Shown here in pieces: positions 44,359-54,547 of a DNA stretch of 64,000 bases; position 1 is the first letter of the stretch; each line of letters starts with the position of its first letter. Below the pieces are notes generated by a model that worked only from the letters and a program-made list of their open reading frames with translations, had not been told where the DNA came from and did no database searches. The position numbers and the translations under genes were made by a program. Origin of the DNA: Lachnospiraceae bacterium (GTDB lineage: Bacteria > Bacillota > Clostridia > Lachnospirales > Lachnospiraceae); NCBI GenBank assembly GCA_910575005.1, contig CAJTCL010000003.1, positions 186,001 through 250,000 of the forward strand, read 5' to 3'.

Positions 44359-46293
44359 ATGGCAGCAGACATGGCAAAGAATCAGGAATACAGCGCCGAA
44401 AACATTACAGTGCTGGAAGGTTTGGAGGCCGTCAGAAAAAGACCAGGGATGTATATTGGAAGTGTGTCCCGCAAAGGTTTAAATCATTTGATTTATGAAA
44501 TTGTAGATAATTCTGTGGATGAACATTTGGCAGGATTTTGTGACACCATTAAGGTGATATTGGAAAAGGATGGTTCCTGTACGGTGGAGGATAATGGACG
44601 TGGTATACCAGTAGGAATGCATGAGAAAGGGCTCTCTGCGGCGCGTCTGGTATTTACCACCCTTCATGCCGGGGGGAAATTTGACAATGATGCCTATAAG
44701 ACCAGCGGAGGACTGCATGGGGTCGGTTCTTCCGTGGTAAATGCGCTGTCTGCTTGGTTGGATTTGGAAGTCTATCGGGACGGAAAAGTCTACCATGACC
44801 GCTATGAGCGCGGCAATCCTGTGATTGAGTTGGAGCAGGGGTTGCTGCCAGTGATGGGCAAGACACGTAAGAGCGGAACAAAAATCAATTTTTTGCCGGA
44901 TGCGGAGATTTTTGAGAAAACTTGGTTTAAGGAGGATGATGTAAAGAGCCGGCTTCATGAGACCGCCTATCTAAATCCAAAACTTACCATAATTTTTGAA
45001 GATCGCAGGGGACAGAAGTCAGAGCGAGTGGAATTTCATGAAGAGGAAGGAATTGTCGGCTTTGTGAAAGATCTCAATAAGAAGGTGGAAGCAGTCCATG
45101 ATGTTGTATATTTTCAAGGGGAGCAGGAAGGTATTACCGTTGAAGCAGCATTTCAGTATACCAATGAATTTCATGAAAATGTACTGGGATTTTGTAACAA
45201 TATTTACAACGCTGAGGGAGGAACACATCTTACGGGATTTAAAACGGTATTTACCACAGTAATTAACAGCTATGCCAGAGAGCTGGGCGTATTGAAAGAA
45301 AAAGATTCCAATTTTACTGGTGCAGATGTCAGAAATGGCATGACCGCAGTAATTTCTATCAAGCATCCAGATCCACGATTTGAGGGACAGACTAAGACAA
45401 AGCTTGATAATCAGGATGCGGCACGCATTACCAGCAAAATTACTGGGGAAAAGATTCAGCGTTACTTTGATAAAAATTTGGATAATCTTAAAAAAGTCAT
45501 TTCCTGTGCAGAGAAGGCGGCCAAGATTCGCAAGACGGAGGAGAAGGCAAAGACCAATCTCTTGACCAAACAGAAATTTTCTTTTGATTCCAATGGGAAG
45601 CTGGCCAACTGTGAGAGCAAGGATGCTTCGATCTGTGAGATCTTTATTGTAGAGGGTGATTCTGCAGGAGGTTCTGCAAAAACAGCCAGAGACCGCAATT
45701 TCCAGGCGATTTTACCAATTAGGGGAAAGATTCTTAATGTAGAGAAGGCTAGTATTGACAAAGTTCTGGCCAATGCAGAAATTAAGACCATGATCAATGC
45801 CTTTGGCTGTGGATTTTCAGAAGGATATGGAAATGATTTTGATATTTCTAAGCTAAGATATGATAAAATTATTATTATGGCAGATGCAGATGTGGACGGC
45901 GCACATATTTCAACATTGTTATTAACGTTGTTTTATCGGTTTATGCCAGAATTGATTTTTGAGGGACATATCTACATTGCCATGCCACCATTGTATAAAG
46001 CTATTCCCAGTAGAGGGGAAGAAGAATATCTGTATGATGATATTGCTTTGAAAAAATATCGCAAGCGACGCAAAGGAGCATTTACTCTGCAGCGTTATAA
46101 GGGGCTTGGAGAGATGGATGCAGAACAGCTCTGGGAGACGACATTAAATCCTAAGACGCGAATCTTAAAGCGAGTGGAGATTGAGGATGCTAGAATGGCA
46201 TCGGATGTGACAGAAATGCTGATGGGAACAGAGGTTCCGCCTAGAAGAGATTTTATCCATGAACATGCACAGGATGCGGAGTTAGATATATAA
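44359..46293 (+). CDS. parE: Type IIA DNA topoisomerase, B subunit (ParE-like)
   Basis: This 644-residue protein has a GHKL ATPase (DNSVDEHLAG, DNGRGIPV, GGLHGVGSSVVNALS), the transducer domain and a TOPRIM domain (VEGDSAGGSAK; DADVDGAHI). It pairs with the A subunit 33 bases downstream and probably forms topoisomerase IV, which unlinks daughter chromosomes. The gene is not next to dnaA/recF, as gyrB usually is, and the partner is ParC-like, so I prefer parE over gyrB, though sequence alone leaves some doubt. An ATG 12 bases further in (44371) is an alternative start. Confidence 0.85.
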   Translation: MAADMAKNQEYSAENITVLEGLEAVRKRPGMYIGSVSRKGLNHLIYEIVDNSVDEHLAGFCDTIKVILEKDGSCTVEDNGRGIPVGMHEKGLSAARLVFTTLHAGGKFDNDAYKTSGGLHGVGSSVVNALSAWLDLEVYRDGKVYHDRYERGNPVIELEQGLLPVMGKTRKSGTKINFLPDAEIFEKTWFKEDDVKSRLHETAYLNPKLTIIFEDRRGQKSERVEFHEEEGIVGFVKDLNKKVEAVHDVVYFQGEQEGITVEAAFQYTNEFHENVLGFCNNIYNAEGGTHLTGFKTVFTTVINSYARELGVLKEKDSNFTGADVRNGMTAVISIKHPDPRFEGQTKTKLDNQDAARITSKITGEKIQRYFDKNLDNLKKVISCAEKAAKIRKTEEKAKTNLLTKQKFSFDSNGKLANCESKDASICEIFIVEGDSAGGSAKTARDRNFQAILPIRGKILNVEKASIDKVLANAEIKTMINAFGCGFSEGYGNDFDISKLRYDKIIIMADADVDGAHISTLLLTLFYRFMPELIFEGHIYIAMPPLYKAIPSRGEEEYLYDDIALKKYRKRRKGAFTLQRYKGLGEMDAEQLWETTLNPKTRILKRVEIEDARMASDVTEMLMGTEVPPRRDFIHEHAQDAELDI

Positions 46294-46326
46294 AAGATTG
46301 AAAATCTTTGCAGAAAGGAATGAATC

Positions 46327-48567
46327 ATGCAGCAGAATGAACAGATTATCCGAACAGAATATTCAGAACTGATGCAGAAATCCTATATTGATTATGCAAT
46401 GAGTGTAATTATTGCCAGGGCGCTGCCAGATGTGCGGGACGGCTTAAAGCCAGTGCAGCGCAGAACTCTCTATGACATGCATGAATTGGGGATTCGCTAT
46501 GATAAACCTTACCGTAAATGTGCTCGTATTGTGGGAGATACGATGGGTAAATATCATCCACATGGCGATAGTTCCATCTATGAAGCATTAGTAGTGATGG
46601 CGCAGGAATTTAAAAAAGGGCTGCCTTTGATAGATGGACATGGAAATTTTGGTTCCATTGAGGGAGACGGCGCGGCGGCGATGCGTTACACAGAGGCACG
46701 ATTAGAGAAGATTACCCAGGAAGCATATTTGGCAGATCTGGACAAAGATGTGGTGGATTTTGTGCCAAATTTTGACGAGACAGAAAAGGAACCATCGGTA
46801 CTTCCGGTTAAAGTGCCAAATCTTTTGATCAATGGTGCAGAAGGGATTGCGGTTGGAATGGCCACCAGTATTCCGCCACATAATTTTTCTGAAGTTCTTG
46901 AAGGCGTTAAGGCCTATATGAAAAATCCCAATATTACCACTAAGGAAATGATGAAATACATAAAAGGTCCAGATTTTCCGACAGGAGGGATCGTAGTCAA
47001 TGAGTCTGATCTTCTGAATATCTATGAAACTGGGGCAGGCAAGGTAAAGATTCGCGGAAAAGTTGAGGTGGAGCAAGTCAAAGGCGGCAGACAGCGTCTG
47101 GTGATTACAGAAATTCCCTATACAATGGTGGGGGCTAATATCGGTAAATTTCTAATTGATGTTGGTAATTTGGTGGAGACGAAAAAGACCAGTGATATTG
47201 TGGATATTTCCAATCAGTCCTCCAAAGAAGGGATTCGGATTGTGCTAGAACTGAAAAAGGGTGCAGATGTGGAAAATCTCTGCAATATGCTCTATAAAAA
47301 GACACGTCTAGAAGATACTTTTGGCGTCAATATGCTTGCTGTGGCAGACGGCAGACCGGAGACAATGGGACTTGTGCCCATTATTGGACATCATGTGCAG
47401 TTTCAGTATCAAATTGCCACTAGAAAATATCAGACTCTGCTTACAAAGGAGCTGGATAAAAAAGAAGTTCAGGAGGGCTTGATTCAGGCATGTGATGTGA
47501 TTGACCTGATTATTGAAATTCTAAGAGGTGCTAAGAATATTAAGGATGCTAAGGATTGTCTGATGAACGGAAATACAGAGAAGATTCGTTTTCGTTACAA
47601 AGGCTCTGAAGCAGATGCAAAAGAGCTTTGTTTTACAGAACGGCAGGCATCAGCAATCTTGGAGATGCGTCTCTATAAATTGATTGGTCTGGAGATTGAG
47701 GCCTTGAAAAAAGAGTATCAGGCAACACTTTCCAATATTGCAAAATATGAAGAAATCTTGGGCAGCCGCGCGGCAATGGCTAAGGTGATTGTCAAAGAAC
47801 TGACAAAATTTCAGAAGGATTATGGCAGACCTAGACGAACACAAATTGAAAATGCCAAAGAAGCGGTCTATGAGGAGAAAAAAATTGAGGAGATGCCAGT
47901 CGTTCTTCTGATGGATCGTTTTGGATATGCTAAGACCATTGATGTTGCTGCTTACGAGCGCAATCGAGAAGCAGCAGATGGAGAAAATAAATATATTATT
48001 CATTGTATGAATACAGATAAGCTCTGTATTTTTACCGATAAAGGGCAGTTGCATATCGTAAAACTTCTGGATCTTCCATATGGGAAGTTTCGGGATAAGG
48101 GAACACCCCTTGATAATGTGAGTAATTATGACAGCAACGAGGAAAACATTGTTTATATCAATTGCCTGGGAAATCTTTTAGGCAGGCATTTGTTGTTTGT
48201 CAACAGCCAAGGAATGTTAAAGGTTGTAGATGGAGAAGAATTTGATGTTTCCAAACGTACTACAGCAGCAACCAAGTTGAATCAAGATGAAAAGTTACTG
48301 ACAGTACAAATGCTGTCTGAAACAGAGGGGGAAAGTATTGTGTTACAGACAGAAAAAGGAATGTATCTGCGGTTTCTGGCTGCGGATATACCAAAAAAGA
48401 AAAAGGGGGCGATTGGTGTCCGAGGGATGAAAATTACACCTTTGGATCAGTTAAAAGCAGTATTTCTCTTGGGTCAGGAGGAAAAAACAATTGTAGAGAA
48501 AGACAGACAGATTATGCTGCATCGGCTCAGGATTGCGAGCAGAGATCAAAAAGGTGTAAAGAAATAG
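46327..48567 (+). CDS. parC: Type IIA DNA topoisomerase, A subunit (ParC-like)
   Basis: This 746-residue subunit has the winged-helix/tower core with the catalytic Tyr in [10 protein letters not shown] and the quinolone-determining stretch [13 protein letters not shown], which is the ParC-type form with Ser and Glu at the key positions. The C-terminal beta-pinwheel lacks a GyrA box (QRRGGKG); at that level only [11 protein letters not shown] is seen. Absence of the box argues against negative supercoiling and for a topoisomerase IV role. It follows parE by 33 bases. Confidence 0.87.
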   Translation: MQQNEQIIRTEYSELMQKSYIDYAMSVIIARALPDVRDGLKPVQRRTLYDMHELGIRYDKPYRKCARIVGDTMGKYHPHGDSSIYEALVVMAQEFKKGLPLIDGHGNFGSIEGDGAAAMRYTEARLEKITQEAYLADLDKDVVDFVPNFDETEKEPSVLPVKVPNLLINGAEGIAVGMATSIPPHNFSEVLEGVKAYMKNPNITTKEMMKYIKGPDFPTGGIVVNESDLLNIYETGAGKVKIRGKVEVEQVKGGRQRLVITEIPYTMVGANIGKFLIDVGNLVETKKTSDIVDISNQSSKEGIRIVLELKKGADVENLCNMLYKKTRLEDTFGVNMLAVADGRPETMGLVPIIGHHVQFQYQIATRKYQTLLTKELDKKEVQEGLIQACDVIDLIIEILRGAKNIKDAKDCLMNGNTEKIRFRYKGSEADAKELCFTERQASAILEMRLYKLIGLEIEALKKEYQATLSNIAKYEEILGSRAAMAKVIVKELTKFQKDYGRPRRTQIENAKEAVYEEKKIEEMPVVLLMDRFGYAKTIDVAAYERNREAADGENKYIIHCMNTDKLCIFTDKGQLHIVKLLDLPYGKFRDKGTPLDNVSNYDSNEENIVYINCLGNLLGRHLLFVNSQGMLKVVDGEEFDVSKRTTAATKLNQDEKLLTVQMLSETEGESIVLQTEKGMYLRFLAADIPKKKKGAIGVRGMKITPLDQLKAVFLLGQEEKTIVEKDRQIMLHRLRIASRDQKGVKK

Positions 48568-48576
48568 GAGGAACAT

Positions 48577-51126
48577 ATGAAGGATAAGAAGATCATAAAA
48601 TTTATAAGAAATAGTTTGATCGTGGTAATTGTTGTCTGTTTGCTGGTATTTTTTGGTTTAACTGCATTGATGTCATATGAGACACAGCAGACAGTGGCAG
48701 AGATCAGCAAAGTTTATATGAAGGAGATGAATGTGCAGCTTCAACAGAAATTTAGCTCTATTGTTCGTCTTCGTCTGCAGCAGGTATCAGGAATTATAGC
48801 TACAAATCCGCCGGAGCGAAACCAATATGGGCAGCCGTTGCTGGAAGATCTGACAGAGCGCTGCATAGTCAGAAATTTTTCCTATCTAGGATTTTTAAGC
48901 CAAGAAGGAGAATTGCTTGATATTTGTGGGGATGAGGTAGAGTTTGAGGATCCAGGTAATGTGCAAGTGTCTTTAGAGAAAAATGGTGAGTTTGTCTCTA
49001 AAGGCTTAACACAAGAGCAGGAAAGAGTGCTTTTGTTGGGAATAGAAGCACATTATCAACTAGGGGATGGTCAGAGAAGTATTGCTCTGGTGGCAGGTAT
49101 TCCGATGGATTATCTAAATGAGGTATTATTTTTAGATACAGAGGATGAGCAGGTTTATTCTCATATTATAGACTTGCAGGGAAATTTTGTGATCCGAAAT
49201 GGTGGAGTATACCAAGAAAATTACTTTGAGCGGATGAACGATGAGTATGGAGATATTAGTAAAAACCAGATAGAGACGCATATAGATGGGCTTGAGATGG
49301 CAATGAGTAAGGGAGAGGAATTTAGTGTGCAGGTTTGGACAGAGGAGGAGAAGCGCACAATCTATTGTTCCCCACTTTCAGAAAATTCTTTTTGGTATCT
49401 GGTGACAATTATGCCAGAGGGAATGATTGACGCCTCCGTCAAAAGGTTAGATTTTGTACGTATGGCTATTATGATTAGTTCCATGATGGTGATTTTGGTG
49501 ACAATGGGATTCATCTTTTTTAAGTATTACATTTACTCTAAACAACAGATTAATGAGCTGAAAAAAGCACAGCGGGAGGCAGTTGCCGCCAATGCAGCCA
49601 AGAGTGAGTTTCTTGCAAGTATGAGCCATGACATTCGGACGCCTATGAATGCGATTGTGGGAATGACTGAGATTGCCCTCAAAAATATTCAGAGCACAGA
49701 GCGTGTGGAAGATTGTCTACATAAGGTCAAGCTATCCAGTAAACACCTATTGGGGTTAATCAACGATGTTCTAGATATGTCTAAAATTGAGAGCGGCAAG
49801 ATGACATTGAATATAGAGATTATGTCGTTGCGGGAAGTGATGGATGATATTGTAAATATTATTCAGCCACAAATAAAAGCACGTAAACAGCACTTTGATA
49901 TTTTTATTGACAAAATTGTCTGGGAGGATATTTACAGTGACAGTGTACGTTTGAATCAAGTACTGTTAAATCTTTTGTCAAATGCCGTAAAATTTACACC
50001 AGAGGAAGGAAGAATCGATATCCATGTGGCGCAGGAACCATCGCCGAAAGGAGAAGAATATATTCGAACCAGTTTTGTGGTTGCTGATACCGGAATTGGG
50101 ATGACAGAAGAGTTTCAGCATAAAATCTGGGATACTTTTACCAGAGAACAGACAGAGCAGGTAAATCATATTGTTGGAACTGGACTTGGAATGGCAATTA
50201 CCAGAAGTATTGTTGATCTGATGGGCGGAACCATTGACCTTAAAAGTGAGAAAGGGAAAGGGAGCAGCTTTACAATAACACTTGATTTAAAGAAAGCAGA
50301 GGAAGCCAGCGATGAGATGAGGCTTCCAGAATGGAAGATTCTGGTGGTAGATGACAACGAGCAGCTTTGCCTGACAGCGGCAGCTAATCTGGAGGAACTT
50401 GGTGTACACGCGGAATGGACGCAGGATGCAAGACATGCGGTTGATTTGATTGAAGAATGTTATAACAAAAAAGAAGATTATGATTTTGTATTGATTGACT
50501 GGAGAATGCCAGATATGGATGGATTGGAGACAATCTCTGAAATTCGAAAGAGAGTGGGTAAGAAAATACCATTGTTTTTGATTTCTGCGTATGATTGGAG
50601 TGATATTGAAAATGATATTGGATCATTGGATATTGAAGGATTTATTTCCAAACCGTTGTTTAAGTCAACCTTGTATACATATCTCAAACAGTATGTAGAA
50701 GGGTTTGAAGGGCAGACTGACAGTTCAGAAGGGCAGGAAATCGACTTTAATGGCAAGAAGATTCTTCTTGCGGAAGATATTGATCTCAATTGGGAGATTG
50801 CAAATGAGATTTTGTCCGCTACAGGAATGGAGCTGGAACGTGCCTGCAATGGTAAGGAATGTTTGGAAATGTTTGAGGGGGCAGAGCTTGGATATTATGA
50901 TGCCATCTTGATGGATATCCGTATGCCAGTAATGAATGGATATGAGGCGACAGAGGCAATTCGAAAGTTGGAACGTAAAGACAGCGGTCTTCCCATTATT
51001 GCTATGACAGCAGATGCATTTTCTGATGATGCACAGAAATGTCTGCAGATTGGTATGAATGCACATATTCCGAAACCGCTGGATATCAAACAGTGTATGA
51101 CTGTGTTGCAGAGATTTTTAAAATAA
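48577..51126 (+). CDS. Hybrid sensor histidine kinase with two receiver domains
   Basis: This 849-residue protein has a membrane helix (about 12-34), an extracytoplasmic sensor of about 265 residues, a second helix (about 302-322), HisKA with H351 (SHDIRTPMNAIVGM), HATPase (NLLSNAVKFTP, GTGLGMAITRS) and two C-terminal receiver domains with phospho-acceptors D641 (VLIDWRMPDMDG) and D780 (ILMDIRMPVMNG). No DNA-binding output is present, so the signal passes to another protein not identified here. It starts 9 bases after parC and ends 11 bases before nadB, so it may be read through from both sides. Confidence 0.92.
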   Translation: MKDKKIIKFIRNSLIVVIVVCLLVFFGLTALMSYETQQTVAEISKVYMKEMNVQLQQKFSSIVRLRLQQVSGIIATNPPERNQYGQPLLEDLTERCIVRNFSYLGFLSQEGELLDICGDEVEFEDPGNVQVSLEKNGEFVSKGLTQEQERVLLLGIEAHYQLGDGQRSIALVAGIPMDYLNEVLFLDTEDEQVYSHIIDLQGNFVIRNGGVYQENYFERMNDEYGDISKNQIETHIDGLEMAMSKGEEFSVQVWTEEEKRTIYCSPLSENSFWYLVTIMPEGMIDASVKRLDFVRMAIMISSMMVILVTMGFIFFKYYIYSKQQINELKKAQREAVAANAAKSEFLASMSHDIRTPMNAIVGMTEIALKNIQSTERVEDCLHKVKLSSKHLLGLINDVLDMSKIESGKMTLNIEIMSLREVMDDIVNIIQPQIKARKQHFDIFIDKIVWEDIYSDSVRLNQVLLNLLSNAVKFTPEEGRIDIHVAQEPSPKGEEYIRTSFVVADTGIGMTEEFQHKIWDTFTREQTEQVNHIVGTGLGMAITRSIVDLMGGTIDLKSEKGKGSSFTITLDLKKAEEASDEMRLPEWKILVVDDNEQLCLTAAANLEELGVHAEWTQDARHAVDLIEECYNKKEDYDFVLIDWRMPDMDGLETISEIRKRVGKKIPLFLISAYDWSDIENDIGSLDIEGFISKPLFKSTLYTYLKQYVEGFEGQTDSSEGQEIDFNGKKILLAEDIDLNWEIANEILSATGMELERACNGKECLEMFEGAELGYYDAILMDIRMPVMNGYEATEAIRKLERKDSGLPIIAMTADAFSDDAQKCLQIGMNAHIPKPLDIKQCMTVLQRFLK

Positions 51127-51137
51127 CAGGAGGCAGC

Positions 51138-52457
51138 ATGGAGAGAGAGACAGAGGTTGTAATTGTTGGTACTGGAGCTGCGGGATTGTTTTGTGCACTG
51201 CAGCTTCCGCAGGATAAGAAAATAACAATTATAACCAAGGATGAGGCAGAAGGGAGCGATTCTTTTCTGGCGCAAGGAGGAATCTGTATGCTTCCCTCAG
51301 AAGAGGATTATGAAGCATATTATGAAGATACCATGAAAGCTGGTCATTATCAAAATAATCCCCAGTCTGTGGAGATGATGATTCGAAGTTCCAAACAGAT
51401 CATTGAGCTTTTAATTCGTTATGGTGTGGTGTTTGAGAGACAAAATGGGCAATTGGCATTTACCCGTGAGGGCGGACATTCCAGACCGCGAATTTTATTT
51501 CACGAAGATGTCACTGGTAAAGAAATCACAGGAAAACTGTTAGAGCAGGTGAAAAAATGTAGTAATATAAAGATATATGAGTATACAGAGATGATTGATC
51601 TATTGTGTGAAGATCAAGTTTGTTGTGGTGTGGCAGTGACAGACAAGCAGGGAAATGTGAGAGCTTTAAGAGCGGAGCACACTGTACTTGCCAGTGGAGG
51701 AATTGGCGGGTTATACCAACATTCCACCAATTTTTCCCATCTCACAGGGGATGCCCTTGCAGTTGCCCTGCGTCATAAAATTCCATTAAAAGATGTGAAT
51801 TTTGTGCAGATTCATCCTACAACACTGTATTCGGAGAAGCCTGGACGGAGATTTTTGATTTCTGAATCAGTGCGGGGAGAGGGAGCTGTGCTCTACAATG
51901 CCAAGATGGAACGATTTGTTGATGAATTACAACCTCGAGATATTGTTACGAAAGCCATTAAAAAACAGATGAAAGCAGATGGAATGCCTTATGTATGGCT
52001 GTCTATGGAACGGATTGCCAAGAAAGATATTTTAGGCCACTTTCCCAATATTTACAAACGATGCCTTAAGGAAGGTTACGATGTGACCAAAGAATGCATT
52101 CCAGTGGTGCCAGGACAGCATTATTTTATGGGAGGGATTCAATCTGACTTAGAGGGAAGGACTTCTATGGAGCAGCTCTATGCCATCGGTGAGACAAGCT
52201 GCAATGGCGTACATGGTGCCAATCGTCTGGCAAGTAATTCTCTATTGGAAAGCTTAGTATTTGCCAGAAGAGCAGCGTTGCATATTGCAGGGGATGGAGC
52301 CAAGGAATTGCCAAAGGAAAGTGCAGTATTCTCTCCAGAAAATTATACAGATATAGAAAAGCTGCATCAGGAAAATAGGGAACTGGTACGGCAGGAAATA
52401 GAAAGGATGAAGCAGATCTATGAACAACAACATAACCATGACATTAAATGTCGATGA
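51138..52457 (+). CDS. nadB: L-aspartate oxidase NadB
   Basis: This 439-residue flavoprotein oxidises aspartate to iminoaspartate, starting de novo NAD synthesis. It has the FAD loop VIVGTGAAGLFCAL, SFLAQGGICMLPS, the substrate-site HSRPRILFHEDVTGKEI and the fumarate-reductase-like LASGGIGGLYQHST. It is somewhat short at the C-terminus (NadB is often about 530 residues), lacking the final helical domain. ATG 51138 follows CAGGAGG by 4 bases. It overlaps nadC by 38 bases. nadA is not in the window. Confidence 0.92.
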   Translation: MERETEVVIVGTGAAGLFCALQLPQDKKITIITKDEAEGSDSFLAQGGICMLPSEEDYEAYYEDTMKAGHYQNNPQSVEMMIRSSKQIIELLIRYGVVFERQNGQLAFTREGGHSRPRILFHEDVTGKEITGKLLEQVKKCSNIKIYEYTEMIDLLCEDQVCCGVAVTDKQGNVRALRAEHTVLASGGIGGLYQHSTNFSHLTGDALAVALRHKIPLKDVNFVQIHPTTLYSEKPGRRFLISESVRGEGAVLYNAKMERFVDELQPRDIVTKAIKKQMKADGMPYVWLSMERIAKKDILGHFPNIYKRCLKEGYDVTKECIPVVPGQHYFMGGIQSDLEGRTSMEQLYAIGETSCNGVHGANRLASNSLLESLVFARRAALHIAGDGAKELPKESAVFSPENYTDIEKLHQENRELVRQEIERMKQIYEQQHNHDIKCR

Positions 52458-53274
52458 ATTGATTTTTATGGCCTTGCGGGAAGATATCTCCAGTGAGGAT
52501 GTGACAACAAATGCAGTGATGCCACAGGCTCAAAAGGGAGAGGCACAACTTATCTGTAAACAGGATGGCATTCTTGCAGGACTGTTTGTATTTCAAAGAG
52601 TATTGGAATTGTTGGATCAGGATATAGAAGTGAAATTTCAGTTTGCGGATGGAGATCAGGTAAAAAAGGGAGATTTGATTGGTATTATTACTGGTGATAT
52701 TCGGGCGATTTTATCTGGAGAGCGGACTGCGCTCAATTATTTGCAGAGAATGAGCGGCATTGCCACTTACACAAATTCTATTGCAGCACTGCTTGCAGGC
52801 AGCAAAGTTAAACTGCTTGATACTAGAAAGACAACACCTAACAACCGTATTTTTGAGAAATATGCAGTCAAGACGGGAGGAGGCTTCAATCATCGCTATA
52901 ATCTTTCAGATGGTGTACTATTGAAGGATAATCACATCGGAGCAGCAGGAGGAGTAAGAGAGGCTGTACAGATGGCAAAGGAGTATGCTCCCTTTGTGCG
53001 CAAGATTGAGATAGAGTGTGAGACAGTGGAAATGGTAAAAGAAGCAGTGGAAGCTGGAGCTGATATTATAATGCTGGATAATATGGGCGTGGAGGAAATG
53101 AAAGAGGCAATTGCCTTGATTGATGGCAGAGCAGAGATTGAATGTTCTGGGAATGTTACCAGAGAAAATATTGAACATTATATTTCTCTGGGAGTAGATT
53201 ATATTTCCAGTGGAGCCTTAACCCATTCTGCACCGATCATGGATATTTCGTTAAAAAATCTTCATACGTTATGA
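52420..53274 (+). CDS. nadC: Nicotinate-nucleotide pyrophosphorylase NadC
   Basis: This 284-residue enzyme converts quinolinate and PRPP to nicotinate mononucleotide. It shows ALREDISSEDVTTNA, SGERTALNYLQRMSGIAT, LDTRKTTPNNRIFEKYAVK and SSGALTHSAPIMDIS. Its start lies inside nadB (38-base overlap) with AAAGGA 12 bases upstream, so translation is coupled. Confidence 0.96.
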   Translation: MNNNITMTLNVDELIFMALREDISSEDVTTNAVMPQAQKGEAQLICKQDGILAGLFVFQRVLELLDQDIEVKFQFADGDQVKKGDLIGIITGDIRAILSGERTALNYLQRMSGIATYTNSIAALLAGSKVKLLDTRKTTPNNRIFEKYAVKTGGGFNHRYNLSDGVLLKDNHIGAAGGVREAVQMAKEYAPFVRKIEIECETVEMVKEAVEAGADIIMLDNMGVEEMKEAIALIDGRAEIECSGNVTRENIEHYISLGVDYISSGALTHSAPIMDISLKNLHTL

Positions 53275-53289
53275 GGAAAGGAAGGTATT

Positions 53290-53766
53290 ATGGATTACGA
53301 AGAGAATAAGTACGCGAAAGCAGCAGAAGAGAATTTTTTGAAAGGTTATAACTGTACTCAGGCGGTATTTCTTGCCTTTCAGGAGCTGTTTGAGATGGAT
53401 GAAAAGACAGCAGCTAAGCTCAGTTCTTCTTTTGGCGGAGGAATGGGCAGGCTGCGGGAAGTTTGCGGCGCAGTCAGCGGTATGTTTCTAGTTGCTGGTA
53501 TGCTTTATGGTTATGATACTCCTGGGGCACATCAGGAAAAGACAGATCATTACAAACGCATTCAGGAGTTAGCCAAAGCTTATGAATTGGAAAATGGTTC
53601 TATTGTCTGTCGGGAGTTGTTGGGACTGAATGAGAAGCGTCAGCAGCCTGTTCCAGAAAAACGCACAGAAGAATACTACAAGAAACGCCCTTGTCCCAAA
53701 TTGGTTGGTATGGCGGCAGCAATTATGGGGCAGTATATTGAAGAACATCCAGTATCATCACAATAG
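53290..53766 (+). CDS. C_GCAxxG_C_C family protein
   Basis: This 158-residue protein carries the family's spaced cysteines: NCTQAVFLAF, VCGAVSGMF (the GCAxxG block, here CGAVSG), VCRELLG and RPCPKLV. Such proteins are thought to bind metal or take part in redox chemistry, but no member of this subgroup is well studied. It follows nadC by 15 bases and has its own terminator, so it ends the NAD operon. A redox or metal role near NadB, a flavoprotein, is possible but unproven. Confidence 0.88.
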   Translation: MDYEENKYAKAAEENFLKGYNCTQAVFLAFQELFEMDEKTAAKLSSSFGGGMGRLREVCGAVSGMFLVAGMLYGYDTPGAHQEKTDHYKRIQELAKAYELENGSIVCRELLGLNEKRQQPVPEKRTEEYYKKRPCPKLVGMAAAIMGQYIEEHPVSSQ

Positions 53767-53792
53767 GAAATTTGAAAAATTTCTATTGTAAT

Positions 53793-53833
53793 AAAAAAAG
53801 GAAACCAACATGACGGTATTGGTTTCCTTTTTT
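53793..53833 (+). terminator. Terminator of the NAD operon
   Basis: Arms 53793-53808 and 53819-53833 pair AAAAAAGGAAACCAA with TTGGTTTCCTTTTTT, giving a stem that continues into a T-run. Confidence 0.85.
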
Positions 53834-53999
53834 GAATTATCCAGAACCTTATGAAAATAACCATGTTTGCATGGATATTTGACTATCATGAGGGTAATAA
53901 TCCCACAAGCCACAGACAAAAGCCTTGCAGAGATATATGCTATTGACTGGTAAGTCCGTGGATTAGAGTTCTGAATAGTTATTTTTTATCAATTATAAA

Positions 54000-54263
54000 C
54001 TAAGCCAGTTTATTGACAGCCTGGGTTAAACGTGAGATTTTTCTGCCAGCGGTATTCTTGTGGTAAACTCCTTTAGAAGTAGCTTTGCCGATGGTTGAAA
54101 TCGCAGCATTTAACGCCTTCTGTGCAGCTTCTTTGTCTTTTGCTGCAATAGCAGCATCTACTTTCTTAATAGAAGTCTTAACAGCAGAGCGAATAGATTT
54201 GTTACGTGCTGTTCTGGTCTGAGTTACTAAAATTCTCTTCTTTGCTGATTTAATGTTAGCCAA
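54000..54263 (-). CDS. rpsT: 30S ribosomal protein S20
   Basis: This 87-residue protein starts ANIKSAKKRILVTQ and ends KISRLTQAVNKLA, the standard S20 sequence; it binds 16S rRNA. It starts with TTG at 54263-54261, 8 bases after GGAGG, because the S20 sequence begins exactly there; the open frame upstream is leader sequence. A leader of about 185 bases separates it from its promoter, which suits feedback control. S20 in E. coli also begins with UUG and is self-regulated. Confidence 0.95.
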   Translation of the reverse strand: MANIKSAKKRILVTQTRTARNKSIRSAVKTSIKKVDAAIAAKDKEAAQKALNAAISTIGKATSKGVYHKNTAGRKISRLTQAVNKLA

Positions 54264-54453
54264 TCCGTACACCTCCAATATATAATATTCAAAACGCCAC
54301 CAGAGCTTAGACGGCAGCGCGCAGGCTGCATTTGCAGCATTTACAAATTCGCGGCAATCCAATTGACTGTTATGCGGAAATAGGACTGCACTATGTTCTG
54401 CGGTTGTTCCATTAAAGCCGGACACGGACGATCTAATGTAAACATACTCATAT

Positions 54454-54482
54454 AGTTTAGTCCCAAAATTTCTATCTGTCAA
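54454..54482 (-). promoter_or_regulatory. Promoter of rpsT
   Basis: On the minus strand TTGACA (54477-54482) and TAAACT (54454-54459) are 17 bases apart. The resulting transcript would have about 185 untranslated bases before the UUG start of rpsT. Confidence 0.6.
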
Positions 54483-54547
54483 TACATATTTTGTTTTTTT
54501 CTGCAAAAAATAGGAGAACAAGATAAGAAGGTTTTGGAGGGATGATG

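Noticed and set aside
54420-54547. Sigma-G promoter of gpr
   Set aside because: CATACTCATA at 54443 resembles a -10, but no fitting -35 lies at the right distance.
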